Below are positions 18,971 through 28,408 of a DNA stretch of 64,000 nucleotides, in pieces. The stretch is taken from the NCBI GenBank assembly GCA_000818945.1, contig KN805400.1, positions 194,385 through 258,384 of the forward strand, given 5' to 3'. Every line of letters starts with the position of its first letter. Position 1 is the stretch's first letter. The position numbers and the translations under genes were made by a program. Below the pieces are notes generated by a model. The model saw nothing but the letters and a program-made list of their open reading frames with translations. It did not search any database and was not told where the DNA came from. The DNA comes from Schizochytrium sp. CCTCC M209059. Taxonomy: Eukaryota > Sar > Bigyra > Thraustochytrida > Thraustochytriidae.

Positions 18971-20577
18971 AAACCTTCGTGTTCGTCATCACGACCATCA
19001 CCACCAGCTCATTCGTTTGAGCCAAAGTAAAGAGTATAACCCGGTAAGCGTTGGCCCCCCTTTTTCTTTTTTTCTTTTCCCCAAACTTGTACGTATCTTT
19101 GGTTTCCTTTTCTCTTTCATACTTTTTCCTCCGCTTCCTTTCTTTCCTTATTTTTATTTATTTTTTTTATTTTTTTTCTAGATTCCAGCCGAACACGACT
19201 TGGACTGTCAGGCGAATATCCACTGGGTTTGTTTGTCAGGAAGGAGATCATTCATCTTTTTAGACGCGCAGATCCTCGCTGCCAAAAAAGACTTTTTATA
19301 AGTAAGTCTCTGCATGAACATCCAAATTGCACTTCACCTAAACTCTGTGTGAAGGCACGCACCATTGCATTCGTGATTCGCCCTGGCAACGAGAAAAAAT
19401 GCGTTGAGAAAAAGATTCTACTTGACAGAGAGTTTCACAAACTCTAGCCAAGACGGTTTCAGCGTCACGCTTAAGCGTATTCGAAGAGCCCACGTGGAGC
19501 AAGCCTCAACGGGATTTAGCGGTTGAACCTGGACCGAGCCTCTGAGCCGCCGCTGAGCCTCGGCCCCAGACACGGTTGAGAGAGCCACCTCTGCTTAGCT
19601 CAGAAGTCGGCGGTGCTAGCACGCTTGCCTGCCAACCCTCTTCTCCGCCGCCACCTGCCCGTCCTACTCTCTAGCTCCTGCTGCTATGCTGCTCGCCTTC
19701 GCCATGTGGGAAAAGTTACGTTGAGGATACCTCGCTCCGCATCATTGCGCCCCATAATCAGATGGAAAGTAAGAATTCACCGTTGCAATCCGAACAAAGA
19801 TGTTGGCGCCCTAGAACCATATTCAGTGAGTAAGGCAATCTTGCCGTTGATGCTCGGACTGATGCTCGCTTTGAGGAACTTGTCAATGTCCGGAAGCAGA
19901 ACTTGGCAATGGACGCTTTGTGAGCCCGTGAAGATAAGTTCAAAAAGAGAGGTCAGCTTACCTGGTCAGTTTCATTCCCGTGAAACTGCCGCGGAGTTGG
20001 ACCATTTCAAGACAGTATAAAAGTTCAAGCGACGAGCTACTAAGAAAGAAGGAACGACGTACACGGTCTCAGGACTGCAACCAGACTTTTCAACGGACCC
20101 ATCATGAAAGAAAGTGCCATGACACAAGCGTACAGGGTGGTGGTGTGGGTCGATGAACACATTGTCTTCTCTGAGCGAAGACGGTTCATCTCGATGTGAA
20201 AGCTCTTCCGACAGGGCGTGAAAAGCGTCAGAGGTCACTTCCAGGCTTACATTGACTGCCAATGAAAAGAATCCGGCGGCCTTGGATCTGTAACAGGTTA
20301 CTTAACAAGTTGACCAGGCTTCCAACGAATCATCGATCAGTTCTTTAGACCCTCCCTAGAAATGATAAATTAGCAGGCGTGCTGGGAAAATAGCAACAAC
20401 TCGTCTTTAGAAAGTAACCGTCCCCAGCAAGCTTTTCTTGAATGCTTGTACTTGCTCATCGAGAATGTCGCCAAGGAGTGTCAGCAAACCCCTTTCTTTC
20501 CACAAGAAGAAGAAGAAGAAAAGCATTTGAAGAGAAGTGCAAAAGCGATAACAAAGAAGCCAAATCTGATTGTCTAC
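18971..20577. other. Gene-poor 1.6 kb region; possible decayed or spliced minus-strand gene
   Basis: Bases 19050-19180 are a long T/C-rich tract downstream of the aminopeptidase. On the minus strand, 19975-20301 is open and its translation looks protein-like (for example LREDNVFIDPHHHPVRLC and ETVYVVPSFLV). A strong-looking donor (CAG|GTAAGC) lies at 19962/19961 and a pyrimidine-rich TTAG acceptor near 20039. I could not build a complete gene: every simple joining runs into stops. It may be an intron-containing gene, a relic or chance. Confidence 0.25.
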
Positions 20578-21642
20578 ATGATGCATTTCGCTCGGGTGCT
20601 TGCGATCGCTGCGGCGCTGCTGGCACCGCTTCAGGTATCTGGCCAAGGCCCAGCATTCGATTCCGGACCTATTTACCCTGAAGGAATTTGCTATGGTGGA
20701 GCAGAATATATAGAGTTTTACTATACAGACGATACAGGACTCGACGAAACCCAAGAGCAAGAGGCTGTTGACCTGTGCTTCTCCACTTTTGGGAACGCGA
20801 TCGTTGCCGTATCAACTGTTCCTTCAGCTAGTAGCCGTGTTCTCTGTCATTTCGACAATGCAAACGTGCCGCCAGCTGTTGACGGCTGGAGTCATGTGCC
20901 TAGCAGTGACACCCTTCCGGTGATCGGTGGCAACCCCAACCTCAACGATCATAAATGCTACGATATTGCAGATATGACCTGCTCCGCTCAGGTGGTGGCA
21001 GCAGTCGACCGTACCTACAATCGCAAGTTTCTCCAGCGGGCGAAAGACCTCGTCACTGACGCATATGCATTCGTCGGCACCGTTGCAAGCTCGCTCACGC
21101 TGAGCGACAATCTTCGATTTGGCATCCTGGACATCAATCGCTACTCGGTGGACTGGCGTGTTGATATCGAGTCGGACGCAGCAGCGGATGCAACGCAGCT
21201 TGCCGCTGCTCTCGTGGATCTCGGCATCACTGATACTGCTGCATCCATTTCGACCGAGTTTTGGGATCTCTTCCAAGGCTTCGCCAAAATGAACGAGGCT
21301 GATGCGCCTTCGCATCTCCTCTTTGTCACCGACGGTAAGCTGATTAACTGGAAGAACACGCGATTCTATCGCCGCATCGTGCGTCGCATGAAGAGACGCT
21401 TGGGCGAAAACGCGCCGACCATCATTTGCTATCGAATTTCCGGTCAAAGAAACACTCGCTTTCTTGACAGCGTCTGCGACTCGACGTACTACCCGGGTAT
21501 GGACGGTCTTACGCTCGCCGAGATTGCAACGAATGTTGTCGACGAAATTTGTGCTGCACCGGCCCCGAGCGGGCTTTCGCTGCCAAGCGGATCGGCGCAA
21601 ACAGAGTCTACGACATCTGTTTACCCTCCGCGGGCCAATTAA
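20578..21642 (+). CDS. Secreted von Willebrand factor A-like protein
   Basis: 354 residues. It starts with a clean signal peptide (MMHFARVLAIAAALLAPLQVSGQ, cleavage likely after SGQ or nearby). An N-terminal Cys-containing domain (about 25-140) is followed by a vWA-like fold from about 145: AQVVAAVDRTYNRKF (the MIDAS position, where DxSxS reads D-R-T-Y-N), FVGTVASSLTLSDNLRFGIL, then SHLLFVTDGKLI, where the family normally has 'lvllTDG'. The MIDAS is altered, so metal-dependent ligand binding is doubtful. The C-terminal ~35 residues are Ser/Pro-rich. Probably extracellular or wall-associated. Two ATGs in a row (20578, 20581) open the signal peptide; the frame is open upstream but has no ATG. 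Confidence 0.7.
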   Translation: MMHFARVLAIAAALLAPLQVSGQGPAFDSGPIYPEGICYGGAEYIEFYYTDDTGLDETQEQEAVDLCFSTFGNAIVAVSTVPSASSRVLCHFDNANVPPAVDGWSHVPSSDTLPVIGGNPNLNDHKCYDIADMTCSAQVVAAVDRTYNRKFLQRAKDLVTDAYAFVGTVASSLTLSDNLRFGILDINRYSVDWRVDIESDAAADATQLAAALVDLGITDTAASISTEFWDLFQGFAKMNEADAPSHLLFVTDGKLINWKNTRFYRRIVRRMKRRLGENAPTIICYRISGQRNTRFLDSVCDSTYYPGMDGLTLAEIATNVVDEICAAPAPSGLSLPSGSAQTESTTSVYPPRAN

Positions 21643-22160
21643 TCAAAGGTGTTCAGACACATCAGATGAGGGATACTTCGGGTCAAGAACACAATCTAAC
21701 CTCGATGCGATAAATCTAATCTTTAGCACGTCAGTCTGTCCACACTCATCTCCGCCGCTGCCTGCGCGCCCGCCCGCCTTACTTGCTGCTGCTGGTGCGC
21801 TGCTTGTCTTGATATGACTGGCGGTTCCCCAATTTACCGTTGTCCTTTGCCAGCGGACCAAAAAATACGATATGGCCAAAAGGCAATGCATTGGACTCTT
21901 GTTCATTGATCGCTCTTCACTTTGCTCGTATCGAATGCGTTGTCTGAGAATGGCTGTGAGCCAGATGCCCGAACTACGACGCAGAGACCACCCCCCCCCA
22001 AAAAAAGCAAAATGTTCACAATCCAGGATCTACTGTTTGACACACAATATTTCCACCGCCTTGTAGCTGTTTCCTCTGAATTTTAGTTTGCGACCGGTGA
22101 AACATATACCCTCGGGAACAAACTAAAACTTCAACAATTCAGACGTGTAGAGTCTTCCTT
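21643..22160. other. Intergenic region, no gene seen
   Basis: 3' flank of the vWA-like gene. It is AT-rich, with a C-run and A-run (ccccccccc aaaaaaa, about 21992-22009). I see no convincing gene. Confidence 0.4.
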
Positions 22161-22463
22161 TTGAAAAAAAAGTGCGGACTTTTCCAACGACACAAGAAGC
22201 ATGAATGCTTCAAAGCCACAAGACTCGCGACACAACTCGCAGAACTCCGAAACGAACGATTCTGTGGCACGTTGACGTAGCTTCGAAACAGCTCGAAATA
22301 ACCAGCTGCGCGCGGGATTTGTCTTATCTCCGTGGACTTTGAAAGCCAACGCCAGTGTTTGGAAGGCTATATTTTGGGTGCCAAGGCAGGGAAGATGGAA
22401 GACCAAAGATAAGAGCTCAAGTAGTACGTTCAAGTCCGTGTGAAATACGTCGAGGTCCCGCAT
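22131..22463 (-). CDS. Hypothetical small helical protein, doubtful
   Basis: From the ATG at 22463 this encodes about 110 residues, mostly helix-forming with regularly spaced Leu (VLLELLSLVFHLPCLG, FQTLALAFKVHGDK, FEAFMLLVSLEKSALFF) and four Cys. The frame is open to 22569 without another ATG. It resembles a short piece of an armadillo/HEAT-like repeat protein, but I recognise no family. It could be a terminal exon, a relic or a chance frame in a gene-poor region. The composition is less GC-biased than the secure genes around it. Confidence 0.25.
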   Translation of the reverse strand: MRDLDVFHTDLNVLLELLSLVFHLPCLGTQNIAFQTLALAFKVHGDKTNPARSWLFRAVSKLRQRATESFVSEFCELCRESCGFEAFMLLVSLEKSALFFQKEDSTRLNC

Positions 22464-22569
22464 CAATTGGATCGCGTTGTCAGTTCCCTCTGATCTGATT
22501 GTGCAACGCAGCTGATTGCCAGGGTTTTGCCGTTGCGAGAAGCGACATCTGTGTCGCACTCCGCCACTT

Positions 22570-23530
22570 TAGTGTTGGCTGAGTCTCTGCGAGCCACATC
22601 TTGGGCGCATGGTCGCGCCGAGGCGACTTCTGCCCGGCCTGCTTCCCAAACAATGATCGCGCCTGCGCCCCGCGTCGATCTTCAGATCCTGCAGCGCAGC
22701 TTTTCAAGGCCCCTTTTCTTCCGCCGACAACCTCGTCTACGTTCTCGCCGGGCCTCCCAACTTCGTCTCCTTTTTCGCAGCGGAGTCCAGCTGGGGCTAG
22801 GATCGCGCACGCACGCAGCTACGTGCGGTCGTGCGGTCGTCCTCTGCCATCTGCGTTCTGGCCACTGCTGCTGCTCCTCCCGGGATTGGTGCTGGTGCTG
22901 GTACATCACCGTGACACGACGCCTGCCAGGAGGAGAAGCCAGCAGGCTCCGATGAACGGGCTCAGGAAGTGGGGTCCGAGTTCTTTCTGCATGCAGTGCC
23001 CACGCAAATTGCGGCCAGCTGCAGCAGCTGCAGCCCAGGCCGTGGATTCGCGACGCTTCGGCAAGAGGCAGCAGCGTGCACGTCTCCGACGGCGTGGCAT
23101 GCCTGCACATGCGCACGCATGTACGCGCGACTCGCCCCAGCCGCGCCCCTCGCGCGTCGCAAGGCTGTCTGTCGCCCGCCGTGGGCAGCAGCGGCAGGCG
23201 CCGTCGCTGCGGTGCACGTGGGAATGGCGGCGCCGGATTCGGCCGTGAGCTTCCCGCGCAGAGCCTCGGGCGGCGTCGAGGCGCGGTTCTGGGAGGGAGG
23301 TTTGGGAGGGAGCTCGTTGCTTCTCGCTCCGCCCGGGTCCTGCTCCGAGGCGCCGGCGCAGGGCACTCGAGGCCGGGATGCGCGAGTCGAAGCCGCAGCA
23401 GCCGCGCCGCCGGCACAGTAGACCCGAAACGCAGAGCAGCAGCGGCAGCGGTAGCGGCAGCAGCGGCAGCGGCAGCAGGAGCAGCAGCAGCAGCGGCGCA
23501 AGTTTCCTCGACCTCGCCCGCTCGGGCGCC
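22570..23530. other. GC-rich leader region of the small membrane protein
   Basis: Very GC-rich, with GCAGC/GGCAGCGG repeats towards 23420-23500. Open frames exist on both strands in all phases because of composition, and none looks like a real protein. It is probably promoter and 5' UTR for the gene at 23531. Confidence 0.45.
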
Positions 23531-23773
23531 ATGGCGCATCATCATCAGCAGCAGCAGCCCGTGCAGGCGCAGGCCGTGCCGGTGAACACGGGCGACCCGC
23601 GGTTCGCGGGGCTGCAGCCGCCGCTGCGCGTGGAGCACCACCACTACTGCGGCAAGTGGACGCTCATCGTGGGCGTGCTCACGTGCGGCCTCACCGGATG
23701 CCTCGTGTGCTGCCCCTTCGACAAGCGCGAGGAGGTCGTCGACGCCAACGGCCGCCGCGTCGTGCTCAAGTAG
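23531..23773 (+). CDS. Small His/Gln-headed, Cys-rich membrane protein
   Basis: 80 residues. The N-terminus is MAHHHQQQQPVQAQAVPV. After a short linker, HHHYCGKWTLIVGVLTCGL continues into GCLVCCPFD, a single membrane segment flanked and filled with Cys. A charged tail (KREEVVDANGRRVVLK) ends it. The pattern 'H-x-YCG...W...G...C...C-P-x-D' recurs in small uncharacterised eukaryotic membrane proteins, but I know no function. The ATG at 23531 has an ideal context (GCGCCATGG). An in-frame ATG at 23378 would add 51 Ser/Gly/Arg-rich residues, which looks like translated leader. Confidence 0.6.
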   Translation: MAHHHQQQQPVQAQAVPVNTGDPRFAGLQPPLRVEHHHYCGKWTLIVGVLTCGLTGCLVCCPFDKREEVVDANGRRVVLK

Positions 23774-24398
23774 GCCGCCAAGAACGCCCGCCGCCCCGCG
23801 AGCCGCGCAGCCCCTCCGCGCAGCCGCGCAGCCGCGCGTGGGAGCTCGCCGAGCGCGCCCGCCAGCTGCGAATGTAGAATGTAGAGTTGTGGAGTTGGGG
23901 ACGTCGAGATGCCCAGGGACGGAGACGAGGGACTAAAGAGAGAGAGGGGACAGCACCATCTTCATCACCATCGTCGTCATCATCGTCGGCGGCGGCGGCA
24001 TCGTCGTCAGTTGTCATAAGTAATTAGCATGTTTCCGTTCAGTTTCCACCACGATGTAGATGTAGACGTACGTATGTACGTACACCCGCTCTCCGGGTCG
24101 GGGATGGCGTGCACCATATCCATGCTACATATGTTCCTTTCGCGCTGGTGACCTGTGACCTTGCTTTGCTTGCTTTGCTTTTGCTTTTGCTTTTGCTTTT
24201 GCTTTTGCTTTTGCTTTTGCTTTTGCTTTTGCTTTGCTTGACGAGAGTCCGCAAGTCGCTTCGACTTGCTCGCGCTGGCGGCGAGACGAAGGAGCTCAAG
24301 CTGCAGCGCGAGGAGGGCGCGCTGCGCTCGCTCTTCTCCCGAGACCCGCCAGCTGGTTTGCCAGCGTGCCTACGCGTGGGGTCGTAGCTATAGATAGC
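23774..24398. promoter_or_regulatory. Intergenic region with (TTTTGC)n repeat
   Basis: 3' flank of the small membrane protein and upstream region of the TPR/UBE3D-like gene. A TTGC/TTTTGC hexanucleotide array at 24162-24240 ends about 160 bp before the next ATG. A GAT/CATC-rich patch sits at 23955-24010. Confidence 0.6.
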
Positions 24399-26762
24399 AT
24401 GGCTCATGCCGGGTCGCCAAAGCCAACGGCGGTGACGACGGCGACGGAGACCGAGACGGAGACGGGGACTGCGATGGAGGCGCGCGAGAAAGGGAATGCA
24501 CTCTTACGAAAGGGAGATGTTGCAGGCGCAATTGCGGCGTACGAGGCAGCGAGAAAGCTCGATGAGAGCTGCCACCTGACGCTGTCGAACCTGTCGCTTG
24601 CGCAACTTCAGGCCGGCGAAGCCGCCCAGGCCACGCAGAGCGCGCTTACATGCCTGCAACATGCCCCGGAGGACTTTGTCAAGGGGTGGCTTCGACTTGC
24701 CAGAGGCGCACATGCTTTTGGTGATCAAAGTCTTGCTGAGAAGGCATTACGTAGCGCCCTCGCACGCTGCGATGACAAAGCACAACAAGCCCACGTCCTC
24801 GCCGTCGCCAAGGCCTTAAAAGTAGAAAATCTTGGTCCCGATCCAGAGGTGCAAACAGCCTTCCTGGCATGGCGACGAGCCCAGGACGCCAAAGTCAACG
24901 CTGAGAAACAAGTCAAGGAGGCTCAATCTTCCGTGTCGTCCGACGAAATCGCCGAACTGCATCGCAAAGAAAAGGATTTCGAGGAGGCCTTGCAGGCGGC
25001 CGCAATTGCGGCAACTACTGCTGCCGCAAGCAGCGCCACCACAGATAGCTCTGCAAAAGTACCGATACCTTTGGATTCTAATGCCAATCCTTCGCCTCTG
25101 TCAACATTTCAGGTCATGCTTGATGCACGAAAGGCCTCGGATCAAGCCGACATGCTTCTTGTCGACTACGAGGTGGCTGGATCGCTTAGTCGCCAAGGCC
25201 CTGTCCCGGCACCAGATCGATCCGGTGACTTCCTCGGTCTCTACGAGGTTGAACAAACAAATCCAGAGGAGTACTGGAATATGGAAACTGGCTTCGATCC
25301 CTCGACCCGATCGGGCATGGTGCGCATGAAGCGACCTCGCAAAGCAGGCAACTACGAATTTCGCTACATGGCGGATGGCGGCAGACGCTGCGCAGGGCGC
25401 TCACAAGGAATCATTGTCTTCCCTGCACCTGACTTCACTGTCTGCATCGTTCACAAAGACTCTCCCCCGCCGTTTATGCTCTTGAAAGAGCCGAACCTCC
25501 TCTGTTACTGGCTGTACATGCCGTTGACTCCGTTGGCGAGTGATGACCCGCGAAAATCTGTTAGTCTCTCGGGAACGCACCTTCCCGCCAAACTCATGAC
25601 GGCCACCCCGGATCCGCGCATCCCAACAATGACAATCGACGAGAAGATACATGTGCGTATCCTGGCACCGGCCAAGGCTCGTGTGCTTGATGGGACGAAG
25701 GCGCCCACTTCGCACCTTGTGCCGTATTTGAACCTCTCTGTTGACGAGCAGATCGATCTCGAGCGGAGTACGCTGAGCTTTCACAATGGGGATTTCCTTG
25801 CGGCGCGTCTCGCTTTCAGCAATATGTTTACCGCAGCGAACGCTCGTCAGCAGCGCATGTTGCTCCACCCGGCGCCCATCGAGCACGAGGCGGAGGCGTA
25901 CAAGGAGGGAATCCAATGCCGTGGGTGTGGGGCCAAGCTGACCGGCTCACTCGAGCGCGTCAACCAATCTCCTCTCATGCCATGGACCGAAATGCTTGAG
26001 CACCTAACATGCGTTCCTCCCGAGTCATATACAAGCAGCGATCCGCACGGCACCGCGAGACCCTTTCGCACGGAAGCAATGACGGCGAGGCCTGGAATTG
26101 TGTTGCTTGACGATGCGCATATTGATGTCTGCAATGACGATCTTCAACCCGAAGCCTTGCAACTTTGCCAGGAGCTCAAGCAAGTCAAGGAAGCCCTCGA
26201 CGACGCGAGTCGAGCCCAAGACCACCTTGTGCGCCGCGCAATTGAATGCGCAGCATGTTCAGCCTGGCTGGGAGACGCTGTCGTTCCAGATCGTACCGAG
26301 CGTGAGTCGCTTGTTGGCATGCAAGAGGCACGTTTCATCAAGCATTGCGTTCAAACGACAGCAACCCCTGTTTTTAACACGTACGCGGATTGCGCAGGGA
26401 GTACAGTAGGTGCGCGCCTCGCACGTCTCAGCGAGACGCATCAAGTTCGGACGGTCCTTGTCCGCATCTGCGAAGCGAGTAGCGACCAAAAAAGGCATCC
26501 TATGCGGGTACAGCTATGGACAGCAGATTCGTGGATTCGGACCCCTGCGTCAGGTACGGACATGGTTCCCGTTCTCAAGGTCACCTATCGAACGCAACGC
26601 GTCGAGGAAGGAGTTGATGCACACTTTGGTATTCTGCACCTTACACATCGTCACTATGACGAACTTACTCATGCTCTCTCGACTTCCAATGCCTGGCTTC
26701 CGCCGTCTGCGCGAGTACTTAGGGAGGATGTCGATGAGCGCTTTGGATTCTTATTTTGGTAA
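24399..26762 (+). CDS. TPR / SKICH-like / UBE3D-type E3 ubiquitin ligase candidate
   Basis: 787 residues. Residues about 29-145 are TPR repeats (AREKGNALLRKGDVAGAIAAYE, then a second unit around LSLAQLQAGEAAQA). Residues about 275-341 resemble a SKICH-like beta-sandwich: GDFLGLYEV, MKRPRKAGNYEFRYMADGG, SQGIIVFP. The C-terminal ~290 residues match the UBE3D (HECT-like, E2-binding) family: IQCRGCGAKL followed by LMPWTEMLEHLTC, then IECAACSAWLGD, the paired Cys motifs and Trp of that family, and a final W-x-x-P...FGFLFW. UBE3D binds E2 enzymes and transfers ubiquitin, so a cytosolic E3 with a TPR adaptor is inferred. The start is the first ATG after the hexanucleotide repeat. Confidence 0.65.
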   Translation: MAHAGSPKPTAVTTATETETETGTAMEAREKGNALLRKGDVAGAIAAYEAARKLDESCHLTLSNLSLAQLQAGEAAQATQSALTCLQHAPEDFVKGWLRLARGAHAFGDQSLAEKALRSALARCDDKAQQAHVLAVAKALKVENLGPDPEVQTAFLAWRRAQDAKVNAEKQVKEAQSSVSSDEIAELHRKEKDFEEALQAAAIAATTAAASSATTDSSAKVPIPLDSNANPSPLSTFQVMLDARKASDQADMLLVDYEVAGSLSRQGPVPAPDRSGDFLGLYEVEQTNPEEYWNMETGFDPSTRSGMVRMKRPRKAGNYEFRYMADGGRRCAGRSQGIIVFPAPDFTVCIVHKDSPPPFMLLKEPNLLCYWLYMPLTPLASDDPRKSVSLSGTHLPAKLMTATPDPRIPTMTIDEKIHVRILAPAKARVLDGTKAPTSHLVPYLNLSVDEQIDLERSTLSFHNGDFLAARLAFSNMFTAANARQQRMLLHPAPIEHEAEAYKEGIQCRGCGAKLTGSLERVNQSPLMPWTEMLEHLTCVPPESYTSSDPHGTARPFRTEAMTARPGIVLLDDAHIDVCNDDLQPEALQLCQELKQVKEALDDASRAQDHLVRRAIECAACSAWLGDAVVPDRTERESLVGMQEARFIKHCVQTTATPVFNTYADCAGSTVGARLARLSETHQVRTVLVRICEASSDQKRHPMRVQLWTADSWIRTPASGTDMVPVLKVTYRTQRVEEGVDAHFGILHLTHRHYDELTHALSTSNAWLPPSARVLREDVDERFGFLFW

Positions 26763-26960
26763 AAGCCTAGTAAAGGGTTCGGGTAGTGATACGAATTCAA
26801 ACCTTATATTTCTAGCTTGATTTAACTTGGCTTGGCCGGGCTTGGCGTAATCTACTCGTCCAGTAACTATTAACGGTTATGACCCAAGATAACACTCGTG
26901 ACGTGGCATGAGCCTTTGCGTCAGTGTCACAAGCCTGATGCTTCATTAAGAAACAACAAT

Positions 26961-27839
26961 CTACAAATAGTTTGGCAATCCGCCAGTCAGCGTGGCTGTG
27001 AGCAGTGCCGCGCCCGCAGAGGCCAAGCAGACGCTTGCCACGAGCCAAGACGTCGTTGTGAAGGAGAGAAAGTCGATGCTTTGTGCGTATGAGCGATTGC
27101 CCATAAAGACGGTGACGCCGTCGTCGATGGGGCGCACCACGAAGCCTCCAGCGCGTTGATCGTGTCGAACAACGCCAAAGGCCCAAAGCTCAGAATTGAG
27201 AGGGATTATCTTCTCGCGACTGCAAAATCCAGCCGTGCGCGGGTTGCTCCCCGAGGCAGGCTCAGAGTACACCTCGGTGGAATCCTGCAGCTTGACGAAC
27301 GAGCGACCGTCGGTAAGCGAAATGCCTTGGAGGTCAAGACCTAATGGTGGTGAGCTTCGCGATTCTGCAAGTTCAACACGGTCGAGCTGGTCTCCATCCC
27401 GTTCCACCAAGTGCTCCTTTGTGACGACAGATTTTGACGATGAGGATGACTTATCTGTGGATGCAAACTTGTTGACGCTCTCATGCCCGCACGCCGGACA
27501 GTGGTAAATCACCGGAGGGGCTTGTTTAGATTTCGTCTGTCCTTTCTCGCTGTCGACGAGGCGCACCTTTTCCACCACGAATGCGAGGCATGGTCGGCCA
27601 GAGAGCTTGCCCACAAGCTCGTGCACATTGTGCTCGCTAAGTTGCGCATGGCCCATTCCCTGCACGATGCGCAGCTCGCCCACGTCGCCGTCGTCGAGCG
27701 CGTCCGAGGTCTTGATCCCCTCGCGCGCCGCCTCGACGAGCCGGTTCCGCCGCCGGCGCGCGCGGACGTGCGCCGTAAAGCAGAGCCACGCGCCTGCCAC
27801 CAGGCTCGCGCCCACGCCCGCGGCCGCTTCGCTGCCCAT
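26961..27839 (-). CDS. GIDE/MUL1-like membrane protein without RING finger
   Basis: 292 residues. A membrane helix near the N-terminus (AGVGASLVAGAWLCFTAHV) is followed by an Arg cluster. A central domain has the layout of the GIDE domain of MUL1/MAPL-type outer-membrane E3 ligases (CLAFVVEKVRLVDSEKG, SFVKLQDSTEVYSEP, ELWAFGVVR). A second membrane helix lies near the C-terminus (SWLVASVCLASAGAALLTATL). MUL1 proteins end in a RING finger; here the protein stops after the second helix, with only one CPAC pair in the middle. It is therefore not an E3 by itself. Similar RING-less GIDE proteins occur in bacteria and protists. An ACCGC repeat lies 15-45 bp upstream of the ATG. Confidence 0.5.
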   Translation of the reverse strand: MGSEAAAGVGASLVAGAWLCFTAHVRARRRRNRLVEAAREGIKTSDALDDGDVGELRIVQGMGHAQLSEHNVHELVGKLSGRPCLAFVVEKVRLVDSEKGQTKSKQAPPVIYHCPACGHESVNKFASTDKSSSSSKSVVTKEHLVERDGDQLDRVELAESRSSPPLGLDLQGISLTDGRSFVKLQDSTEVYSEPASGSNPRTAGFCSREKIIPLNSELWAFGVVRHDQRAGGFVVRPIDDGVTVFMGNRSYAQSIDFLSFTTTSWLVASVCLASAGAALLTATLTGGLPNYL

Positions 27840-28408
27840 GCTGCGTACGCACGTACCGCACCGCACCGCACCGCGCCGCACCGCGGAACTGTTCTGCTTC
27901 GTCTAAGATGGCAAGACAGATTTGCGAGCTTGATGACGGGAAAACCTCTCGAAAAGAACTACAAGATGGCCCGTGCGGTGGAGCTGAGCTGGCCAGCCTG
28001 TTTGAGCTCGCATCTGCGCGACAACTGCGTGCAGTGCGCTCGCTTAGCGCTGCACATCGAAAGATACTTTTTCTCATCCCAGTCCTTTTAGCAAATTGCG
28101 TTGCGCTCTTGTGCGTTACGGTCGAACGTTAGGCTCGACAGAATGATATAGAATCACAAGGCCACTGGGATCTATCTATCTGTCTGTTAAGCTGGTGACC
28201 GTGCCTCGGCTCGTCTCAAAGGACGCGTGCAGATGTACTTGGGCAGGACGAGACCGAATTCGCCACCCTCGACTGCCTCAAGAGCAGTAAGCCTAGTGGC
28301 GGCGCCAGCAGCTTTAACTTCAAGATCATAGAAAGAAGAAAAGTGACCTGCTTGCAAGCTCTTGGAAAGTGGCCGGCGCAAAGAGGGGAGTCGTAGAGAG
28401 ACAACGTC
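27840..28408. promoter_or_regulatory. Divergent intergenic region with (ACCGC)n repeat
   Basis: Between the GIDE-like gene (-) and the ankyrin gene (+). An ACCGC/GCCGC repeat occupies 27855-27884. No convincing gene; a 74-codon frame at 27908-28132 has no recognisable features. Confidence 0.5.

Noticed and set aside
19585..19640. tRNA-like A-box (TAGCTCAGAAG)
   Set aside because: No matching B-box (GGTTCGA-type) or clover-leaf pairing follows at the right distance.
22682..23644. Several long frames on both strands in the GC-rich region before 23531
   Set aside because: All come from GCAGC/GGC-rich composition; the translations are Arg/Ala/Pro-rich with no domain.
27908..28132. 74-codon + strand frame between the GIDE-like and ankyrin genes
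   Set aside because: Short, no family, and situated in a divergent promoter region.
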